A DNA stretch of 64,000 nucleotides from Kalmusia sp. IMI 367209 (Eukaryota > Ascomycota > Dothideomycetes > Pleosporales > Didymosphaeriaceae): positions 930,001 to 994,000 of the forward strand of contig JAPEUQ010000016.1 of assembly GCA_027946365.1 (NCBI GenBank), written 5' to 3'. The notes beneath the pieces were generated by a model. That model made no database searches, was not told the DNA's origin, and was given only the letters and a program-made list of their open reading frames with translations. The position numbers were made by a program, and so were the translations under genes. The stretch's first letter is position 1. Every line of letters starts with the position of its first letter. This document shows positions 1 to 12,004 of this stretch, one piece after another.

Positions 1-1448
1 CCGGAGCTGCTGATGATGATAGCGGAATATGTCGATGCGAAGAAGGATTTGTCTGCTCTGTGTCTGGTCTCGAAAACGTTCCGTCGCATTGCCCAGAAGT
101 TATTGTTCCGTTCTTTAGACCTGCCTTCGTACTATTCACGGGAAAGTCGCACCCTCTCGCATCTCCTCAGAACGTTATGTACACGGCAAGATCTAGCCAG
201 CCAGGTGCAAGCCATATCTTGGCACGCCACATCACGCGAAACAGCATACGAAACCGAGGCTTCCTCGGCTCTCCCCTTGGATGTTCGAGAATGCTTACAT
301 TCGGATGGGAAACTGACCGCCAAGTCGATGGAGGAGTCGAGGCTAATAGGACAACTAATAGGCCAGACACCAAACCTCCGAAATCTCCTAATCAGGTGTA
401 ATGGCCCCTACAAAAATCACGGATTCCCTCAAATCAATAGCTCTGATGAAATATCGCACTTACTTGGCTTCCATGATGACAACGTCTTCCTCGTACCGGG
501 ATTTGCAAACCTCACCGAGTTAACCATCACAGTAGGGACAATAACTTCACCGCTGTTGATGCTTCCGAAGCTCGAGCTACTTCGAATCTCTGACAAGACC
601 AGATTGATATGGAGGGGGCAAGAAGAGCAAGCTCTACAGCCAAACGTTACAGCACTCATGCTATATGCATACTTTAAATCTTTTCTGCACCGCGGCAGCG
701 AATCGCAAAATAGTGTTCTTCATTTTGTCCGAAGACTCTCGACGCTGAAAAGGATGGTAATCAACGTTCATCCCACATTAGCCCGCAAAATCAAAGAGAT
801 TCCTCCAGGGCACGAAAACCTCGACTGGCAGTTGTTTCTCAACTCGATCAACAGGGCAGCTCCCCAGTTGACAACATTGTATATCATCAGCAGACGGCTG
901 TCTCATTGGATGGAGGCAGGTGTTCATCTCATGCATGGTAAGGAAGATCAAAGGAGATACTCTAGTCTCTATGGTTGATCCCTGCTGACGTTCTGTCTTT
1001 AATAGCTGATCGCCGAAAGACCCTTGAGTGCTTTTCCCGTTTCAAGAAATTGTGTACGCTTGGGCTCCCTCAGGCAATGCTCTTCGGTGAAGATCATGCA
1101 ACGTATCTGGATGAAACAAAATCGTTAACGAAAATGTACGTATCTGACACTAATCCGTGCTTGTTTCCACTCACCTATTCCAGCCTACCACCATATCTTA
1201 ATACGCTCTTCTTGTATCAACCTGATCAGAATATTGGTCAATGGCTAGAAGTGATTCTCGCAGGGCGTGCCCATGTGCCCGTTCTACGAGGAATCCAGCT
1301 TGAATACAGAGGGGTCCAACAAGGCCGCTTAAATGATACTGATGAGACTTTAATGCCAACCTCGATGGCTTCAGAGTCGCTCACCGAGATATCGAAACAG
1401 CTCGACGAGGTTGGCATCCAAGTCACTATCTCCAAGCTTAAAGCTTGA
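1..1448 (+). CDS. F-box protein, 5' partial
   Basis: Exons <1..937 and 1006..1448; 459 residues are visible and the start lies before the window. The first 36 or so residues look like an F-box: the visible frame opens PELLMMIAEYV, followed by DLSALCLVSKTFRRIAQKLLF. The rest is a leucine-rich-repeat-like tail (for example LTELTITVGT, LRNLLIRC) of the kind that often follows fungal F-boxes. F-box proteins recruit substrates to SCF ubiquitin ligases through Skp1; the substrate here is unknown. The 68-nt intron 938..1005 has GTAAGG, a CTGAC branch site and TAG, and joins the frames at phase 1. Without it the first frame would stop at 978. The family call is fairly secure and the repeat content is inferred. 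Confidence 0.8.
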
Positions 1449-2081
1449 CAAGGTGGACTCAGATATTCGAAGGGCTGCTGACATAGTCACGTCACTAAAT
1501 CATATGGGCGGAGGGTGAAGAATGCGGCGAGCTAAACACTGCTACTTGTTAAAACGCTGTATACAATTATCAGGATATATCTCTGGCTCTTTGGTATATA
1601 TCAGCAAGCGTGACCGTAATAGTGAGCGGGCAAGGAATGAATAATAACGTGTTGCAAGCTTGCTGGATCCATAGGATGATATCAATCAGATCTAGTATTT
1701 CACGTCGTGTTTCCGAAATCTAATGAAAGGATTTAGCGGCACTTATATATATTACTGCATTAGGCCCTAGTCCTAAATAGCGCCATGCATGCCCTTCTAG
1801 CAAGTGCTAAGATCTGACACCAGGGGCCATTTCACCTTTGTCGCACGCAATTCACTGGTTTATGGTAAACCGGCCCAAAGGATTTTAATCAGCCAATCGG
1901 GCTCCCTTAATTGCCGTTATCACCGGTGTTGCTTACATAAGCTAAGTTTAGGTATTTAGGTTCGAAGCTTAGAGTGACTCTGCGTTAAGTCTAAGACGGC
2001 GTAATCATTCTCAAATGACCTTTGCCTGAATAAGCTGCACTTGTTTCTGTTCCTTACTGTCTACTTTCATACTACGCAGCG
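1449..2081. other. intergenic, no gene seen
   Basis: AT-rich spacer between the F-box gene and the hydrolase. It has many stops in all frames and no splice-compatible coding segment. The last 100 bases are pyrimidine-rich (TTGTTTCTGTTCCTTACTG), as expected for the leader of the hydrolase gene. Confidence 0.6.
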
Positions 2082-2915
2082 ATGGAGAAAGGCTCGTTGT
2101 TATCTGCACACGAGATTGGCGAAGGACTACACGTATTGGTAATTCATGGCTGGGAGTTGAATGGAAAAGTTGAGGAGTTGGACTTTGAGCCAGTTTTCAC
2201 CAAAACACCCGGATTTCGTCGGATCTATGTGGACCTTCCTGGCATGGGCACCACACCTGCGAATAACGTCAAAGACCTGGACGATATGCTTCTTCGCCTG
2301 GGGCGATTCGTTGATGCCCGGCTTGGAAAGTCAAAATTCTTACTAATCGGCTCATCATGTGGCGGTTACCTCGCCCGTGCACTTGCTCAAAAATATGTTG
2401 ACCAAGTCGATGGTTTACTACTACGAGTGCCGCTTGTCGAACCAAAGAACAGCTTGCGGGATCTCGATCCTTTCCAACCGTTGGTTCCAAATGAACGACT
2501 CATGTCGAACCTACCAAGCGAGGACAAGGCACTTCTCGGGAGTGTCCATATCCAAACACCTGCGTACATCGAGTCTCTCAAGGCAAAATACGAAGAAGCT
2601 TATGTTCCAGCAACGAAAGCGGCAGACCACGCAGTGCTAGACCCGTTCCGAGCAGACCCAGAGCGATATCAGATATCCCCTGCTTTACTCGATGAGCATG
2701 CCAAGTTGCTTGCCCCCACACTTATCATATGTGGTCGACAAGACGAGGTCGTGGGCTATCGAGACAGCCTCCGCCTCCTAGAGCTCTACCCGCGATCAAC
2801 ATTCGTTGTTCTGGACCGTGGCAGACACAGCCTTCCTGTCGATGAGAATGGGGTATTTGAGGTTCTTGTTCGTGATTGGTTAACTAGGGTTGTTGAATGG
2901 CGAGGTACTAGATAA
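2082..2915 (+). CDS. alpha/beta hydrolase, 277 aa
   Basis: Single-exon gene. An oxyanion-hole HGW motif (residues 22-24) follows the strand VLVIHG. The nucleophile elbow is GSSCG with Ser92, and the candidate acid and base are Asp221 (GRQDEV) and His249 (DRGRHSLP). This gives a complete Ser-Asp-His triad in the order and spacing of the alpha/beta-hydrolase fold. There is no signal peptide, so it is probably cytosolic. The substrate cannot be told from sequence; esters, amides or C-C bonds are all possible in this family. It is the first gene of the 2-20 kb metabolic block and is followed by a flavoprotein oxidase on the same strand. Confidence 0.88.
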   Translation: MEKGSLLSAHEIGEGLHVLVIHGWELNGKVEELDFEPVFTKTPGFRRIYVDLPGMGTTPANNVKDLDDMLLRLGRFVDARLGKSKFLLIGSSCGGYLARALAQKYVDQVDGLLLRVPLVEPKNSLRDLDPFQPLVPNERLMSNLPSEDKALLGSVHIQTPAYIESLKAKYEEAYVPATKAADHAVLDPFRADPERYQISPALLDEHAKLLAPTLIICGRQDEVVGYRDSLRLLELYPRSTFVVLDRGRHSLPVDENGVFEVLVRDWLTRVVEWRGTR

Positions 2916-3780
2916 GAGCATCTATGAAATATCGTTAAACTTTCATTTCTCAAAGCCCCGATTGCGCTCCTTGTCTCGGCACATTAAATAGACGCTGGAA
3001 TCCGTCAGAAAAGGCAGGACAACCCTCGCAGCCAAGAAGCCACGATGTGATTCGTTCATCATCTAAACTTCTATCATTGAAGGGATCATCGTGAGGAAAG
3101 GCTCTAGAGCCTTACCTTCGATTAGCATGTCCTAATTGGAGCAGGCCATGCCAGGAGACATAGTAGTATCCAAGGATAGGAAGACAACAAGAACGGATTG
3201 ATAGATCAGCAAGATCTGAGAAAGAATGATTCAATGCGGGGAGAACTAGGATAGATAGACTCGAGGAGCGCAGGGGTTGAATTTTGACTACCTGGCTTGT
3301 AAATGAGGCAAATCTTAAGATGTGTCGAAACCTGAACTCGATCATGACGGTGGTAAGATACTCCGATTGCTTATACACTTCTTAGGAATCTTCGGAATAT
3401 GTCGGTTCTGGTCAAGCATACCGGCGCATCCCATCTTCGTAGGACGTTACCTACCTCACAGCAATGGAGACAATAGCGATTCCAAAGTGACTTCCTTTCC
3501 ACAGCGTATCAAGCATGGTCTGATCACAGTCATCTACCGGGATGTGGATCGGGACAGGCCAATCAGATTGGGTATGTATTCCGCTCACGTGAGCGGAGAA
3601 AGAAAATCCGTCCCCACTGTGGTTATGTACGATCGCGCATTGAGACGCGGCATTCTTGCCTAGGTGTCATTCCGTATGAAGTCGTAATGTAGACATAAAT
3701 AAGGGAAGTATAGATTACTTGCGATCGCTAGAATTTGATAGTTTCCCTTTCGGTTCATACACGACCTTCATTCGCCAAGA
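2916..3780. other. intergenic with promoter of the flavoprotein gene
   Basis: No convincing gene. Reading frames here start only at GTG and match no family I know. The downstream part is the flavoprotein promoter: a palindromic site at 3580-3597 (listed separately), a TATA-like ATAAATAA at 3695-3702 about 80 bases before the ATG, and a pyrimidine-rich leader. Confidence 0.6.
3580..3597. promoter_or_regulatory. perfect 18-bp palindrome with CACGTG core and CCG-N10-CGG
   Basis: TCCGCTCACGTGAGCGGA is its own reverse complement. It combines an E-box (CACGTG, bHLH type) with inverted CGG triplets ten bases apart, a spacing used by Zn2Cys6 dimers. It lies about 180 bases before the flavoprotein ATG. 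Twelve of its bases (TCACGTGAGCGG) recur at 5383-5394, before the aminotransferase. That it is a binding site is inference. Confidence 0.55.
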
Positions 3781-5136
3781 ATGACAGCCGCATCTACTTC
3801 GACCGCCTCTACAACAAACGTAAAACCATTGAAACACAACGATACCATCATCATAATAGGAGCGGGGATTTTTGGTCTCTCTACAGCGTGTGAGCTTGCT
3901 AAACGAGGATATACGAACGTCACCGTCCTTGATCGATACCCTCCGCCAGTTCCAGATGGCTCTAGTGTAGATATATCCCGAGTCATTCGTCCCGATTATG
4001 CGGACAGGTTCTACGCAAAATTAGGTCTGGAGGCGATGAGTCTCTGGGAGACAGAATATCAGCAATACTTTCATAAGAGCGGCTTGTTGTGTGCTACACA
4101 GGATGTCAACCATCCTTACCTCGAGCAGTCGAAGGAAAACCTCAGACAGCTAGGAAAGCCTGTTCAGAGTTTTGGAGGAAATCAAGCACGCCGACAGTTC
4201 CCTGCTATTCACGGAGATCTTCTTGGGACAAAGGGCTATTTTAACGACGCGTGCGGATGGGCTGATGCGGAGGGAAGCATCCTTTATTTGGCACGTCAGT
4301 GTGCTTCTAATGGCGTGTCCTTTCTTTCTGGACCTTCAGGAACAGTGAAATCGCTTTTGCTTGAAGATGGCAAAGTTGTTGGTGTACGAACTCAATCGAG
4401 AAGCACGATCCGAGGAGACCACTTTGTCCTCGCAGCCGGAGCCTGGACTTCATACTTGATTGACATGGCCCAAGTCAGTGTTTCGAATGCCCAGCCGGTC
4501 GGCTTTATTCAGCTGACTCCGGAAGAAGCCAAGGAAATGGAGGGATGTCCCATCATGATCAATCTAAGCACCGGCTGGTTTGCTTTCCCGCCGACACCGG
4601 GCACAAATATACTGAAAGTGGCTAGACATGGATACGGTTACGAAATTTTGAGAAGCAATGAAGAACAAAGTAGAGTATTTTCTGCCCCGGGACTTACGAA
4701 GAACAATGCTGCGTCGAATTTTCTTCCTCAAGACGCAGAAGAGGCTCTCAGAGAAGGTCTTAGACTGTTCCTACCTAAATACAAGGGCCGACCGTTTCTA
4801 CGCTCTCGTTTGTGCTGGTATACAGACACTCGAAAAGGCGACTTCATTGTGTCGTATCACCCCGAGTACGCAAATGTGTTCATAGCGACTGGAGGGAGTG
4901 GACAGTAAGTCACTGAGAAGCGCTACTACCGGATGAACTAACACCTTCGCAGTGCCTTCAAATTCCTGCCTGTACTCGGGCGTTACGTAGTTGATGCATT
5001 CGAGGGGAACGCGGTGGAGGAGCAACTTTCGAAATGGGGCTGGAAACCTTCTTCGGAACCTATCTCAAAAGGAGATGGTAGTCGCGGTGGTCCACCTCGT
5101 CGTCAGCTGACTACTTCAGAACTAACCAAGCTATAA
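3781..5136 (+). CDS. FAD-dependent oxidoreductase, sarcosine/fructosyl-amino-acid oxidase-like
   Basis: Exons 3781..4904 and 4953..5136; 435 aa. The DAO-type Rossmann motif IIIIGAGIFGLSTA lies at residues 23-36. Near the C-terminus RLCWYTDT carries Cys345, at the position where monomeric sarcosine oxidases bind FAD covalently. GGSGHAFKFLP follows, a family hallmark completed only after removal of the 48-nt intron 4905..4952. Members oxidise secondary amines or N-substituted amino acids (sarcosine, saccharopine, pipecolate, fructosyl amino acids) and release H2O2. There is no clear PTS1: the C-terminus is ELTKL. Together with the downstream aminotransferase it suggests amine or amino-acid catabolism; the substrate is unknown. 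Confidence 0.9.
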
Positions 5137-5651
5137 TCATCCAAAAGCATATCCCTTTCGACCCAAAAAATCTTGCAAAAGTCTCTGAATCTTGACCTAC
5201 TTTTGATCCACCTACGTGTGCCTCTGTGCAACTGTGAATTAAATTTTCCAGCTCTCCGTATCACACGGTGGTTTGATGTATATTCCATATGAGAAAGGAA
5301 AATAAATTGAGGGTAAGTTTCATAGCGTTGTTATATGCTTGTCATTAGAGGCATATTCCGGATTGGCAGAAGTTGCTTTGAGTCACGTGAGCGGTATTCC
5401 AAGGATCTACCGCGATCGGATAGTGTCGGCGTACTGAAGAATTTCGTTCCGCGTCCGACGGGTTAGGCGCGCGGAAAGAAGCGGTTTTTGTATCACCAAA
5501 CCCGGGCGAGCAAGGTAAATTTCACTTTTGCTCTGCAGCACAAAGCCGTAGCGGCCAAAAATTGGATGTAGTGTGCCACCATCTTGAACACTGACAAGTA
5601 TAAGAACCAATGCTCTCCCATAAGCTAATTGATACACATTAATCTGTGAAC
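5137..5651. other. intergenic, aminotransferase promoter
   Basis: No gene seen. It contains the partial copy of the flavoprotein promoter motif at 5383-5394 and CG-rich half sites near 5408-5460. The last 60 bases form the aminotransferase leader. The frame opens six bases before the ATG at 5652 with an in-frame GTG, which I do not take as the start. Confidence 0.55.
5383..5394 (+). promoter_or_regulatory. TCACGTGAGCGG motif shared with the flavoprotein promoter
   Basis: A twelve-base match to one and a half arms of the 3580-3597 palindrome: CACGTG plus one flanking CGG, while the left CCG has been lost. It lies about 260 bases upstream of the aminotransferase ATG. It may be a shared regulator site; this rests on two instances only. 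Confidence 0.45.
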
Positions 5652-7013
5652 ATGCTCTTCCAAACCAAATCATTCATTCCAGCAACAGACGTTCCCATCG
5701 ATGAACCCTTCGCACTTAATGCCGAATATCTCGCCGATCCCTCTACACTGAAAGTGAACCTCGGAATAGGAGTCTACCGTACCGACAAAAGTAAACCATG
5801 GCCTCTGCCAGCTGTTGTCAAAGCCGAACAGTCTTTACGTTCATATGCAGATCCTTCAAGACACGAATATTTAGCTATACAAGGCGATTTAAAATTCCTC
5901 GATCTTGCAAGGGATGTGGCTTTTGACCTCAGAAGCGAAAGAAGCACAAATAACGATGAACGAAGCCGTATTGTCTCAGTTCAGACAGTGTCAGGCACAG
6001 GGGCAAACCATATCGGCGCTGCCTATCTTTCCACGGTATTGAAGCCTCGCAAAGTATGGCTGCCGGACCCAACATGGGGCAACCACCCCGCAATTTGGGA
6101 ACGTGTAGGAGTCGAAGTTTGCGAATATCCATACTATAACAATGCAGCTCAAGATTTTGACTTCTCAGGTATGATGGCGGTGCTACAACGACACGCACAG
6201 CCTGGCGATGTCCTTTTACTACACGCTTGCGCTCACAACCCGACTGGATCAGATCCCGACCGGATGCAATGGGAGGCTATTGCTGATCTCTGCCAGCGTC
6301 GTAGGCTAGTACCCTTCTTCGATCTCGCATACCAGGGCTTCGCTTCGGGCGATGTCTCGCAGGATGCCTGGGCAATCAAGCATTTCTTTGGACGAGCAGG
6401 ACTTGAGTTCTGTGTCGCGCAGTCTTTTTCCAAGAATTTCGGTCTCTACGGACAGCGTGCGGGCGCATTGCATACAGTCATTGATGAGTGCTCAATTCAT
6501 CTGCGCCACAAAGTCGTGGCGAATCTTTGCCACTTGGTCCGTAGTGAGTATTCAATGGCTCCACGAGCAGGATCGGACATTGTTCGACGCACGCTGGAGG
6601 AGCCTGTGCTCCGCTCGCAATGGGATCGTGATCTACTGGTAATGAGTGGCCGCATTAAATCTGTCAGGGAGGGTTTATACAACGAGCTAGTAAGATTGGA
6701 TACACCAGGGTCATGGATACATATATTGAAGCAGGTAAAGCTATTTCCCGCTTTCCGAGATAAAGGACTGATAGCATAAAGATTGGGATGTTCTCGTATA
6801 CTGGACTCTCCGAGGCGCAGGTGCTAGCGATTCGGCAAAGACATAGCATCTATATGCTAAAGTCTGGGCGTATATCGCTGTCTGGACGTAAGTGATAATG
6901 AAGGAGCACACGTCTTTGAATCAAACACCGATACTAAAATATTGACAGTTACAACGAAAAACATATTGTACGTTGCGAAGGCTTTCGATGACGTCATTCG
7001 CACGGTCGAGTAA
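5652..7013 (+). CDS. aspartate/aromatic aminotransferase, PLP fold type I
   Basis: Exons 5652..6734, 6782..6887 and 6949..7013; 417 aa, the usual length for cytosolic aspartate aminotransferases. Visible landmarks are NLGIGVYRTD near the start, NPTG (196-199) in the PLP pocket, DLAYQGFASG (224-233), SFSKNFGLYGQRAG with the Schiff-base lysine Lys261, and the C-terminal IGMFSYTGLS and GRISLSG blocks that appear only after the introns of 47 and 61 nt are removed. It transfers amino groups between aspartate or aromatic amino acids and 2-oxoacids. No mitochondrial presequence is apparent. It follows the amine oxidase on the same strand and shares a promoter motif with it, so a joint catabolic role is plausible. 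Substrate preference is not readable. Confidence 0.93.
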
Positions 7014-7628
7014 ACTAGGAAATAGGTATAAAAGGGCTTGACGAAATGCAGTATACCCGTTACAATGTAATTTTGTTCAATATGTGATTCCCGTAGCCTG
7101 GTGTGGAGAGATTATACGTAGATTTGAATAGTGTCATCCGTAGCTCCGTATGCGAGGTGACAAGACAACTACTTCTGTATACATGTAAAAGAAAACCTAG
7201 AAGCAAGAGTCTTTAATGAGGACAGTAGACTTCGATTTTGCCCCACCACATCTCCTTCGATGTTGTGTATTTATTAACGTTAGGCAGCTAGAATCCCAGG
7301 TAGGAGCAAGCGTCGGTAGCCGCTCAATGGCGGCAAACAGTAGCGCTAATTTAGGCGGCTTTCCTCCAACCGTTGGCCAGCTGCCAACTCGCCTCTTCGC
7401 CTTTCTAATATCTTCAGATAATTTTTTTTGCCAGGACACCAATCGCGCCCATACATTAGGAATGCTTTGAAGCTTGTATAGTCCCACTTCTAATTGTGTT
7501 AATCAGGGTACGATCACATCCATTCCGCTAGCGAACGGACCCATTATGGCAACCTGCAACCTGTTAAATCCTACACTGTATTATCTGAGCGACTAAGTTT
7601 GCCACCATAGAAGGTACGCCATATAGTC
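7014..7628. other. intergenic, no gene seen
   Basis: Follows the aminotransferase stop. It holds a TATAAAAG-like box at about 7027-7034 on the plus strand with no clear gene within 100 bases. A purine/pyrimidine-mixed stretch at 7250-7470 has open but unrecognisable frames on both strands. Confidence 0.5.
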
Positions 7629-9839
7629 ATGTCAACCCCAGTACCGGACCACAGGTCTCGACGTGCATGCGAACCTTGTAGGAGAAAGAAAACCAAGTGT
7701 CCTGGGGGAGCGGCCTATTTGTTCCTTCTGCCAAAGACTTGACCAAGCCTGTAGCTATGGCGAGCGTAAAGTCCTTAGCTCGGGGATCAAGAGACCGACA
7801 AATGTAAGTCTTGCTCAATCCCATCTTACTCCGACTCTGACTAATTTGCTGCTATCGAGATACATTCTGCGGATAGGGTTCATGCACTTGAGTCGCATAT
7901 CGAGGAGATATATGGTCTACTGAGGTATGCGACACCTTGTACTTGATTTTGCGATACAGTAGGCTAAAATACGATTGCAGAATGAACGAAACGGAGCCCG
8001 CTGGTACTGCGTCGACGAATATTTCGGGATTATCAAGAAGCAGTCCTACTCATGTACCTGGAGAAGAAGTTGCTGAAAATTCCTTCAACTCAGGGGACAC
8101 GCCTCCACGCATGTTTTCTGATGCATCGCTACACGGAGAATCCACAAATTCAAAAGCCTCCCTAGGTATTCGTGAAGATTCTCTCCAGGAAGCAGTCAAG
8201 ATATACAATTCGAAGGTACATGGCCAACCACTGCTTCTATTCAGTCCCAAAAAACTAGCTTCAGACTTTCGAAGGTGGCCTCCTCATTTACGCTCGAGCT
8301 TCATTGCTTTCACTTCGCGCTTTACGACCACAAAACTTGTGGATCATCACGAAATATCCTTTTCAAAGTGTCGTTTTCAGGTGCTAGCACGATTAGCAGA
8401 TAACGATAATAGTTTGGCATTTTTTGCAATCATTGTGCCTTGTTATTTTGGGATCTATTGCAGGTAAGAGTTGTTTCCATCAAAATGCTGGCATGTTTAA
8501 TGATATAGATGGTAACGCGCTCATCGCCTGGACCGACATAGGAATTGGAGCACGATTAGCAATTGCTGCACATAGTGCTTTACCTAGCCGGAAAGGCGAA
8601 GAATGGTCTCGCGTATATTGGAGCATGTATATGCTTGATCACACATATGGTGCGAGTTTCTCGATGCCACGCGCATTTTCGTCTCAAATCCTCGGCCCGC
8701 CGTACCCACAAAGCATTCCACCTCCTGCTCAACTATCACAGGAGACTTATCTTTCCTCTACGTTCGAGGATGCATCTGCTTTTGGAGTCGATACATTTCA
8801 TCTACAGCTTTTGACGATCTGGGGCAACACAATGGACTTTGTAAGAGGGATGAGAGACAATGAGAAAGTGCAAGTCTGGTCAGAGACCGGCCCCTATAGT
8901 GGGCCCTATCACAAAATCATCTGCGAAATGTACGATATTGAGGCACGGGCAGGCGACTCACACCGGTTACGCAATACGGGTCTCACCGGACGCTCTCCTA
9001 CCGAGCTACAGACTCACCGCGGCTATTGGGCGCCATGGATGGCGATGCAGATTCTTATTCATACTATTCAGGCATTGATCCACCATCCTTTCCTCCATAT
9101 CATCAATCGGCGAAACAACAACACCCGGCGACCGCCTTCCTTTCTCCAGCATACGGTCGATCAAGCGCTACTCCATTCTAGCTGGGTGGCAAAATTCATC
9201 AAATTCTGCGCAGAGAAAGAGTTCGAAATAAACGATCCCTTTATCGCTCATCTTGCCTCGATCGCAGCGACCGTGCTAATGTTCTTCTTTGATGCAAGCG
9301 ATCCCTCTCTTACAGAACAGACAGCTCATGGTTTCGAGACTTGCTATGAGTTTGTGCAACGTATGAGCAAAAGCTGGCCGCATCTCGCGAATACTGTATG
9401 TTATTACCCTTATACCGGCTTTGGCTATAGATAATGACCGACTCGATTCCAGATCCATAAGCTAGACACTCTCCAAAGATCCAGGAAACCTCGTTTTACG
9501 CCAGACTCTTCCGTACAAGCGTCTCTCCTGTGGAGCCTCTTCGACTACAGCTCATCAACAACACCAGCAACTTCGCAAGACCTTCCAGAGCCCACAGTAG
9601 AGCTTAATGTCAACACTCAATTTTTGTCTTCCTTAGACTCGATTCGCACGGACCGGGATAAACCACGAAACCAAGAACAGGGCTTTTTGCCACAAGAAAC
9701 GACCCATGCCCAACAGTCCTTGCCGTACATTGATGCTAGTGGCTTCGACCAACCTTTCGATATTTTTAATGCGGATTGGTTCACCGATATGAACATGCAT
9801 GATCTCGGACATGGCTTCTGGAACGATTTTGGACAGTGA
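7629..9839 (+). pseudogene. Zn2Cys6 fungal-specific transcription factor, frame broken twice
   Basis: Segments 7629..7803, 7860..7924, 7981..8463, 8509..9395 and 9453..9839. The zinc cluster reads CEPCRRKKTKC, then, one frame over, ERPICSFCQRLDQAC: a perfect C-x2-C-x6-C-x6-C-x2-C-x6-C split by one extra G in the run 7704-7708. A coiled linker (DRVHALESHIEEIYGLLR) and an MHR domain with WTDIGIGARLAIAA follow. A second +1 lies in the six-T run near 8420-8426: as written the frame stops soon after, while one T fewer restores SLCLVILGSIA. Removing both bases makes the joined length exactly divisible by three (664 aa). All splice sites are intact; the 45-nt intron 8464..8508 is in frame and so optional. 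It is either a recent pseudogene or an assembly with homopolymer errors. It would have been the local regulator of the amine/amino-acid genes. Confidence 0.75.
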
Positions 9840-9937
9840 CAAGATTTTATATCGGCTTTGTTATTGGGCGCCATTTCAAAAGCCTCTTCAAGGCTAGCAT
9901 ATCAATGTGAATACCATTAACATTTTCTATAACGCTT

Positions 9938-11535
9938 CTAGTGAGAATGTCTCTTCGCAAAAGCTGGCCTTTTCGCCACCTCATCACTCGGGACCCAGCT
10001 TCCGTTTACACGCCGTAGCTTAGCAGTAGTCTCGTCAAGATTCAATTTTAACACACGCTCGATGTATCGCGGCAGCCGAGTATTATCGTGGTTGCCTGCC
10101 ATATCAGCCTTGTACTCACGCCACTGAGCACCGGCCGCATATCCATGTAAGGTGACGTCCGTAGCGGTGTGGCCCCCAGTGGACCAATTGACACCCGCTT
10201 TCTTCGCGATCATGGTCTTCATTTGGGCCCATGGACTGCTAGCTGACAGCAGTGCATCGATTTGCGCGTCAGTGGCGTCGCTGAGACCTGCGGCTGGGAG
10301 GATTGTTGAGGTGAAGTACCCCCGCTTATCCGTGCCGTTGTATGCGTTCCAAATGGTTTCGAGGTATTCGTAAGAATGCTCAACATCAATGAGGGGAGTC
10401 GGATCGAACCCGTTCGTCGTCAAGCCTCCGCATTCGTGGTCAGCAGCAGACATAAGCATTGTGTCAGGATGAGTGTCGATCCATTTCTGGACGTAGGCAA
10501 GAATGTCGTTATACATAACGGTGTCATGCACGTGAGCAGCCGCATCGTTGGCATGGCCAGCGTGATCGATACGCGAGGCCTCGATCATGATGAAATAGCC
10601 TTTGGTACTATTGCTCGTAGCTCGCTGTAGGGAAGATAGCGCAGCTTCTGCCATTTCCAGTAAAGAAGGCTCCTTCTCGGGCTCCTTCGAACGGTCGATT
10701 TCGTACATCATCTGGTCGTCATTGAACAGCCCGATGTAAGGAAGACTAGCATTGGAAGCGTATCCGCCGACAAAGTCGTCAAAGGCAGCGCGGTCTTGCA
10801 TCACATGATAACCTTTCTGCTCAGCGAACTCGAAAAGATCGAGGTCGTCGCTTCGACAGGAAGTGGGGTCTGATTGCGGCTTGAAGTAGCAACGCCCGCC
10901 GCCGAGGAGGATGTCAACAACCGGCCCGAAAGGGTGTGAGTACCCAATTTGTTGGGCTGCAATGGCTTCGTAGGAGTTTCGGTTCGCGACGTGGGCTGCG
11001 TACACGGCGGGAGTTGCATGGTTGATTGTAGATGTGACGACGAGAGCGGTCTTAAAGCCAGCTAGCTTTGCAGTCTCGAGGATAGAAGCTACGGGCGCTC
11101 CTAAAGAGTCCACTCCGACAGCTTGATGCATAGAATTAGTAGATTGAATATGAAGGTGCGTGACACGCCCTCACCATCATTGTAGGTTTTCACACCACAC
11201 GAAAACGCGGTCCCCGAGGCAGCTGAATCCGTAACCAAGTTATCACTGGCATGCGTCCGAACAGTTCCAAGCACCTTCATGCAATTAGCGATTCAATTGA
11301 ACGCGGACCAAACTCAACATACCAATCGATCTCCAGCAAGCTCTTCGATGATGGGCGAAGTCGCGTTTGAGCCTGTCCGTTGTAGGGACACGAAATCACG
11401 TGCCATAGTCTGAGATGCCTGCCCATACCCATCAGGCACAATATAGATAAAGTTCTTGGCCTGGGGTAGCGCCCAGGTAAAGCCACTCTGGGCAACCAGG
11501 CATGCCACCACGAATGATCTGAGTCTCGACTGCAT
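9938..11535 (-). CDS. secreted alkaline phosphatase
   Basis: Exons (minus) 11535..11323, 11274..11175 and 11121..9938; 498 aa. An N-terminal signal peptide (about residues 1-22, ending near FTWA) precedes the metal-binding PDGYG with Asp35. The nucleophile signature VTDSAASGT has Ser88. The C-terminal metal ligands sit in DHECGG and GGHTATD. This is the alkaline phosphatase superfamily: a zinc phosphomonoesterase acting outside the cell or in the vacuole. Introns of 48 and 53 nt restore the signature and the NDAVGVD junction. I chose the ATG at 11535 because the hydrophobic signal starts there; an ATG four codons upstream (11547) is possible. It converges on the broken zinc-cluster gene with under 100 bases between the stops. 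Confidence 0.93.
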
Positions 11536-12004
11536 TTCTCCCAGCATTCCAGCAAGGGTGTCCAAAACAAAGAGGAGTCGCGAATGGTGCAAAAGCAGTC
11601 AGGAGGTCTTAGATACCAAGTACTTATAAAGCACGCAGAAAAGCATCTGATATCAAGATTAGATTCTATACCATATAAGGTAGGTGCTACTAGAATGATT
11701 ACACGAATAGAGAAGCGGTTAGATCATGCGACACGTGTGCTATATCCATATCGTTGTTTGCATATCTCAGACCGCAGCCAAGATATTGCGACCTTGGCGA
11801 AGCATCTCCGCTCCCTCGGCCTGCGCCGTGAGAACACGTGCAGCTCTTGGGCTCCTTGGCGAAGGTTTGGCCCCGCAGCGGGTCGTCCACCAAGCGCTTA
11901 GCACATGCGGCATTTGAGCAAAGCACTCCATTGTTCGAACATGATCTGCTGCTCAACAACGTGTCGACGCAATATCAGTAGGAGCTACCTGATACTCTGC
12001 CACC
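11536..12004. other. intergenic, phosphatase promoter side
   Basis: Lies between the phosphatase start and the 3' end of the MFS transporter. It contains two E-box-like CACGTG cores (near 11732 and 11835) and no coding sequence I can support. Open frames here lack family resemblance. Confidence 0.5.

Noticed and set aside
3322..3663. 113-codon frame upstream of the flavoprotein gene
   Set aside because: Begins at GTG, overlaps the promoter palindrome and resembles nothing.
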